Assembly: GCA_052169645.1 (NCBI GenBank)
Contig: JBQNCA010000003.1
Span: 1 to 64,000 of the forward strand
Direction: 5' to 3'
DNA length: 64,000 nucleotides
Source of the DNA: JAIKWW01 sp052169645
Lineage (GTDB): Bacteria; Bacillota; Clostridia; Peptostreptococcales; Anaerovoracaceae
Both the position numbers and the translations under genes were made by a program. How positions within the stretch are numbered: position 1 is the first letter of the stretch; each line of letters opens with the position of its first letter. The notes under the pieces are model-generated. The model saw nothing but the letters and a program-made list of their open reading frames with translations, did no database searches and was not told where the DNA came from. Of this stretch, positions 61,081 through 64,000 are shown piece by piece.

Positions 61081-61776
61081 TTATGCCATACGCTGTTTGA
61101 ATGCGGCTTCGAGGGAAGCAAACTGTTCGTAAGTATCGGATACCTCGGGCTTTCCTCTCAGCAGGTTGCACGCCTTAGACATTTCCTCCGCAGCTGCATT
61201 CCAATTTTGGCGTGAAGAGTGCATGGCAGCTAAATTGGCATGAGTGGTGGCAGCTTCATAATATCTTTCAGGCATACTGTCCACTATATTTGCCGCAGCT
61301 CGCAGATATTCGATCGCCCGTTCCGTCTGACCGAGATCCGCACAAGCTGAGCTGATATTGTTATAAAGCCCTGCAAAATGATAGTCACCGGGGGTAAGTT
61401 TTTCTTTGTAGATAGCTTCGCACTGATCGAACAAAGCCATAGCTTTCTGAGACTGCCCCGCAAATCTGTAAGCAGTTGCTCCGTTGAGCAGAGTTGTTGC
61501 AAATTCAAGTGTCCCTTCTGCTCCGAGCTGACGGCAGAATGCCAGCGCCTGCTCGGTCACACGCACTGAATCCTCATGGCGCTGCTGTGAACGGTAGTAG
61601 CCGATGAGCTCATTCATTATAGCAACGGACGCAGCACTGTCATTTTCCTGATTTGCAACTGCCAGCTGATTGAGCATATATGGTTCGGCCTCCGCTATTT
61701 TGCCTGAGTTAAAGTAATCGTCCAGTTGTGAAAAAAATGCTTGTATATTCATATTCATTTTAGTGCTTCGCCGCAT
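61081..61776 (-). CDS. Tetratricopeptide-repeat protein
   Basis: 231 residues made of about five TPR units (FNSGKIAEAEPYMLNQLAVA, YYRSQQRHEDSVRVTEQALAF, YRFAGQSQKAMALFDQCEAIY, CADLGQTERAIEYLRAAANI, HSSRQNWNAAAEEMSKACNL). No signal peptide, so a cytoplasmic scaffold. The start could be ATG 61776 or the Met at 61758; a hairpin covers this region. It is convergent with the flavoprotein gene and 50 bases downstream of the kinase-like gene on the same strand. Confidence 0.85.
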   Translation of the reverse strand: MRRSTKMNMNIQAFFSQLDDYFNSGKIAEAEPYMLNQLAVANQENDSAASVAIMNELIGYYRSQQRHEDSVRVTEQALAFCRQLGAEGTLEFATTLLNGATAYRFAGQSQKAMALFDQCEAIYKEKLTPGDYHFAGLYNNISSACADLGQTERAIEYLRAAANIVDSMPERYYEAATTHANLAAMHSSRQNWNAAAEEMSKACNLLRGKPEVSDTYEQFASLEAAFKQRMA

Positions 61777-61791
61777 TATGAAAGGCGAAGC
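61765..61791. promoter_or_regulatory. Hairpin over the start of the TPR gene
   Basis: GCTTCGCC and GGCGAAGC pair perfectly around an 11-base loop that contains the start codon of the TPR gene (minus strand, 61774-61776). In RNA it would affect translation start; it has no T run. Confidence 0.6.
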
Positions 61792-61826
61792 GTCCTTTCT
61801 CCCGGAGCGTCCGGGTACGAGAAAAT

Positions 61827-62753
61827 TTATTTTACCATTTCACACAGAGGATATTCGATATCTTTCATGAGTGTTAAAAGATTTTTTGAAAATCTGCCAT
61901 ATCTCATATTCAAATATTCAAGAAAGTCCTCTCCGCTGTAATGTCTTATTATGCCCCATGTCGACCAGATGAGGTCTTGAGCGAGACACATGCACTTGAG
62001 CTTTATCAGAGTTTTTTTATCGGGCTCGGAAATTCCGTAGTATGCGGTTAACAATCTGCTGATGGCATCATCCGAGAGCTTTGATTCCAATATATACATT
62101 GCTATGTCCCATGAAGGATCGTTCATGCCCGAATATTCCCAGTCGATGAGGAAGGACTTGCCGGTACTTGTATTCATGAGAAAATTTTCGGGAACGGTAT
62201 CATTATGGCAGGGAGCTGCAGAAAAGTCGGTTATATTTTTTGATATGAAATTTAAAAGCTGTTCCTTGCGCTCCTGATAATTGAAAAAAAGCGCGCCCCT
62301 AAGAGATGTTACAATCTGTTCGTATTTTTCAAGTTCGAGGTACCAATTAAACTTGTTCGGAAAATTCGAACTGCTGTTATGAAGGAGCTTCATAAGATAA
62401 GCCGCCTGTTCTATACAGGGCTGAGAGCCGGGCTCCAAGTTTGCGAAATTTTCGGCAAATTGTATGCGACGACTGATTTTTATACCTGTTGTGCTGTCAA
62501 AATATATACATTCGGAATTTATGTCGAGCTTAGAAGCAAGATCGTTGTTGGTTTGCTCGGCGTGTCTGTCTATTATCAACTCCGTACTTACCCCGGGCTC
62601 TCTTACTATATATTCGTTGCCTCGGATTTCGATAAAATAGTTATAGTTGGTAAGCCCTCCGGCAAATCGAGAACGGTCGTAGACGATACTTTCATCATCA
62701 AATATGCTATGAAGTATCTGCTCTATATTTTGTTCTATATTAAGGGATGCCAC
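61827..62753 (-). CDS. Choline/ethanolamine-kinase-like phosphotransferase
   Basis: 308 residues of the APH/choline kinase fold, LicA-like. N-terminal lobe with GGLTNYNYFIEIRGNEYIVREPG (nucleotide loop and Arg in place of Lys), catalytic loop CHNDTVPENFLM (HND...N) and metal motif FLIDWEYSGMNDPSWDIA. It should transfer phosphate from ATP to a small alcohol or amine; choline or ethanolamine is the best guess. Reads leftwards with the TPR gene and away from the BMC-T gene. Within a microcompartment locus such a kinase might salvage the substrate. Confidence 0.85.
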   Translation of the reverse strand: MASLNIEQNIEQILHSIFDDESIVYDRSRFAGGLTNYNYFIEIRGNEYIVREPGVSTELIIDRHAEQTNNDLASKLDINSECIYFDSTTGIKISRRIQFAENFANLEPGSQPCIEQAAYLMKLLHNSSSNFPNKFNWYLELEKYEQIVTSLRGALFFNYQERKEQLLNFISKNITDFSAAPCHNDTVPENFLMNTSTGKSFLIDWEYSGMNDPSWDIAMYILESKLSDDAISRLLTAYYGISEPDKKTLIKLKCMCLAQDLIWSTWGIIRHYSGEDFLEYLNMRYGRFSKNLLTLMKDIEYPLCEMVK

Positions 62754-63192
62754 TGTTTGTACCTGCTTTCAAAATGTTTTCCTTATAAAGTATAAAACTA
62801 ATTTAGCAAATAATATGTTAAAATTCAATGTAATAAAAGAAGTTAATGCTGTAGAATTATGACTTTCGGATTCAGGGAATATATTTAAATCTGTTAAAAT
62901 ATACTTTATTTTAAACTGATGTCGGCACATTGAGTATGAAACACAAAGATTTAATGATAAAGAACATATCGATATAATACAATTACATATTAAAAATACA
63001 ATAAGTTTTAACATTTTTGAAACAAAAGTCCTACATTCTTATATTGAATATTCAATTCTTTTATAGGCGACTATGCTATTCTCTATAGTAGAATTGGATA
63101 GTCTGGGAGCATGTCTCTTCTAAACCATTTCACAAACAGTTCTTAGAATAAATTTTCACCATATCATAAACCCGTAAAAGGAGGGCAATTCA
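62754..63192. other. Divergent regulatory region ahead of the BMC-T operon
   Basis: 440 bases with no gene on either strand. It holds ATTGAATATTCAAT (63043-63056, perfect palindrome) and the 33-base interrupted palindrome at 63070-63102. No standard sigma-70 promoter stands out for the BMC-T gene, so an activator is expected. Confidence 0.6.
63070..63102. promoter_or_regulatory. 33-base interrupted palindrome before the BMC-T gene
   Basis: ACTAT (63070-63074) and ATAGT (63098-63102) frame ATTCT (63078-63082) and AGAAT (63090-63094), symmetric around CTATAGT. It lies about 90 bases before the gene and is a good candidate binding site for a dimeric regulator such as the AraC-type protein. Confidence 0.6.
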
Positions 63193-63813
63193 ATGAGATA
63201 TCATGGCGAAGAAGCATTGGGCCTTGTAGAAACTTTGGCATTGGTCCCGTCTGTGGAAGCCGCAGACAAAATGCTTAAGGCAGCTGATGTAGAGCTGGTA
63301 GCTTTTGAAGCAGGCGGTTCCACACTCTGCACAGTTTTCGTAAAGGGTGATGTGGCGGCATGCCGTTCATCAGTTGAAGCCGGTGCAGCTGCTGCGGAAA
63401 AGATAGGCAAGCTTACCGCAAAAAATGTTATGCCTAGACCTATCAAGGCTATAAGTGCAATTGTCAATACTCACGACATAGATGCAGGCTTTGATGAAAA
63501 TGAAACTCTGTCTTCTCCGGGACAGGCTCTCGGACTGCTGGAAACTTTCGGCGTAGTTTATATCATGGAAGCTGCAGATGCAATGTGCAAGGCCGCCGAT
63601 GTTGAACTTGTAGGCTATGAAAATATCTATGACGGATATGTATCCGTACTCGTCAGAGGTGATGTAGGTGCCTGCAAGACTGCCGTTGATGCAGGCGTAA
63701 AGGCTGTAAAGGACATGGGTGCGGAGCCTTATAGCCACGTTGTAATTGCAAGACCTCATCAGGGTCTTGAAAAAATTATCAGAAGATATTCTATCGACGG
63801 TCTTATCGACTGA
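63193..63813 (+). CDS. Tandem-domain BMC shell protein (BMC-T)
   Basis: 206 residues made of two BMC domains: about 5-95 (ALGLVETLALVPSVEAADKML, VFVKGDVAACRSSVEAGAAAA) and about 107-195 (ALGLLETFGVVYIMEAADAMC, VLVRGDVGACKTAVDAGVKAV). This is the PduT/CutT-like class, which forms pseudo-hexameric trimers. No cysteine is visible at the usual PduT Fe-S position, so an electron-channel role is not obvious. Ribosome site AAAGGAGGG. First gene of the main operon; the aldehyde dehydrogenase follows after 51 bases. Confidence 0.92.
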   Translation: MRYHGEEALGLVETLALVPSVEAADKMLKAADVELVAFEAGGSTLCTVFVKGDVAACRSSVEAGAAAAEKIGKLTAKNVMPRPIKAISAIVNTHDIDAGFDENETLSSPGQALGLLETFGVVYIMEAADAMCKAADVELVGYENIYDGYVSVLVRGDVGACKTAVDAGVKAVKDMGAEPYSHVVIARPHQGLEKIIRRYSIDGLID

Positions 63814-63864
63814 TATCTGTTGCAACAAACTTTTTGATGAAAGTCATCACATGTGGAGACGCAT

Positions 63865-64000
63865 ATGAATACAATTATAGATAAAGATCTGCTCTCCATA
63901 CAGGAGGCTCGTATACTGGCAGAAAATGCGTCAGAAGCTCGCAAAAAGATGGCGGAGCTTTCACAGGATAAGCTGGACAGCATAGTGGAGCGCATGGCGT
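63865..64000 (+). CDS. Probable CoA-acylating aldehyde dehydrogenase, 3' end outside window
   Basis: The first 45 codons are present: MNTIIDKDLLSIQEARILAE, then NASEARKKMAELSQDKLDSIVERMA. This is the characteristic beginning of microcompartment acylating aldehyde dehydrogenases (EutE/PduP/CutF group), whose first 20 residues include the encapsulation helix that targets the enzyme into the shell. It would convert acetaldehyde or propionaldehyde to acyl-CoA. The rest, including the catalytic Cys, lies beyond the window. Confidence 0.8.
   Translation, partial: MNTIIDKDLLSIQEARILAENASEARKKMAELSQDKLDSIVERMA

Noticed and set aside
1..64000. CRISPR arrays, tRNA or rRNA genes, prophage
   Set aside because: No regularly spaced repeats, no cloverleaf-like conserved GGTTCGA/TTC arms with acceptor stems, no rRNA stretches and no phage structural genes were recognised.

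Overview
The window looks like chromosomal DNA of a low-GC, anaerobic Firmicute of the Clostridia. That is inferred from AT-rich intergenic DNA, strong AGGAGG-type ribosome sites, TTGACA/TATAAT promoters, ferredoxin and rubredoxin-type proteins, S-layer homology domains and a bacterial microcompartment (BMC) locus. No rRNA, tRNA, CRISPR array or phage module was seen.

Region 1 (1-11.6 kb) is a mosaic, partly decayed accessory segment. It holds two unknown genes, an internally deleted IS3/IS150-type element with both ends, and a divergent Crp/Fnr regulator with a DUF2249/DUF1858/cupin operon sharing one perfect palindrome. Then comes a string of broken genes: a flavorubredoxin reduced to its two ends, a DUF4268-like tail, two GNAT pseudogenes, an EFR1-type ferredoxin reduced to 35 codons, and an ImmA-like peptidase without its usual DNA-binding part. 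A TetR gene and an alpha/beta hydrolase gene share a near-identical operator. A 38-bp repeat occurs at both sides of this segment (1217 and 11501).

Region 2 (11.6-37 kb) is mostly intact operons: FMN/ferredoxin protein + glycine betaine/choline-type ABC transporter + Rrf2 regulator; a chemoreceptor; GntR-ABC transporter-GH114 lipoprotein; Zur-znuACB plus a cysteine-pair lipoprotein; an NSS symporter; DUF815 ATPase + GDPD surface protein; modABC-like + DUF364; a metallophosphoesterase; and murA.

Region 3 (37-55 kb) holds an MMPL exporter with a large coiled-coil partner and divergent TetR, murC, an ABC transporter of the PF04392 type behind a possible attenuator leader, a DMT-like membrane protein with a small partner, a papain-like amidase, and two large SLH surface proteins. 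The second is preceded by DtxR-like palindromes.

Region 4 (55.3-64 kb) is the left part of a BMC locus. It has a PocR-domain sensor whose kinase motif has Asn in place of the phosphorylatable His, an AraC-type response regulator, EutP-like GTPase, EutS/PduU-like shell protein, tandem-BMC (BMC-T) shell protein, and the start of a probable acylating aldehyde dehydrogenase that runs off the window. Between the shell genes lies an unusual set: DUF4037 (nucleotidyltransferase-like), DUF4125, an iron-sulfur flavoprotein, a TPR protein and a choline/ethanolamine-kinase-like protein. This is the strongest candidate for an undescribed system. The opu-type transporter, GDPD protein and kinase make choline or ethanolamine a plausible BMC substrate, but the signature enzyme is outside the window, so the substrate is undecided.
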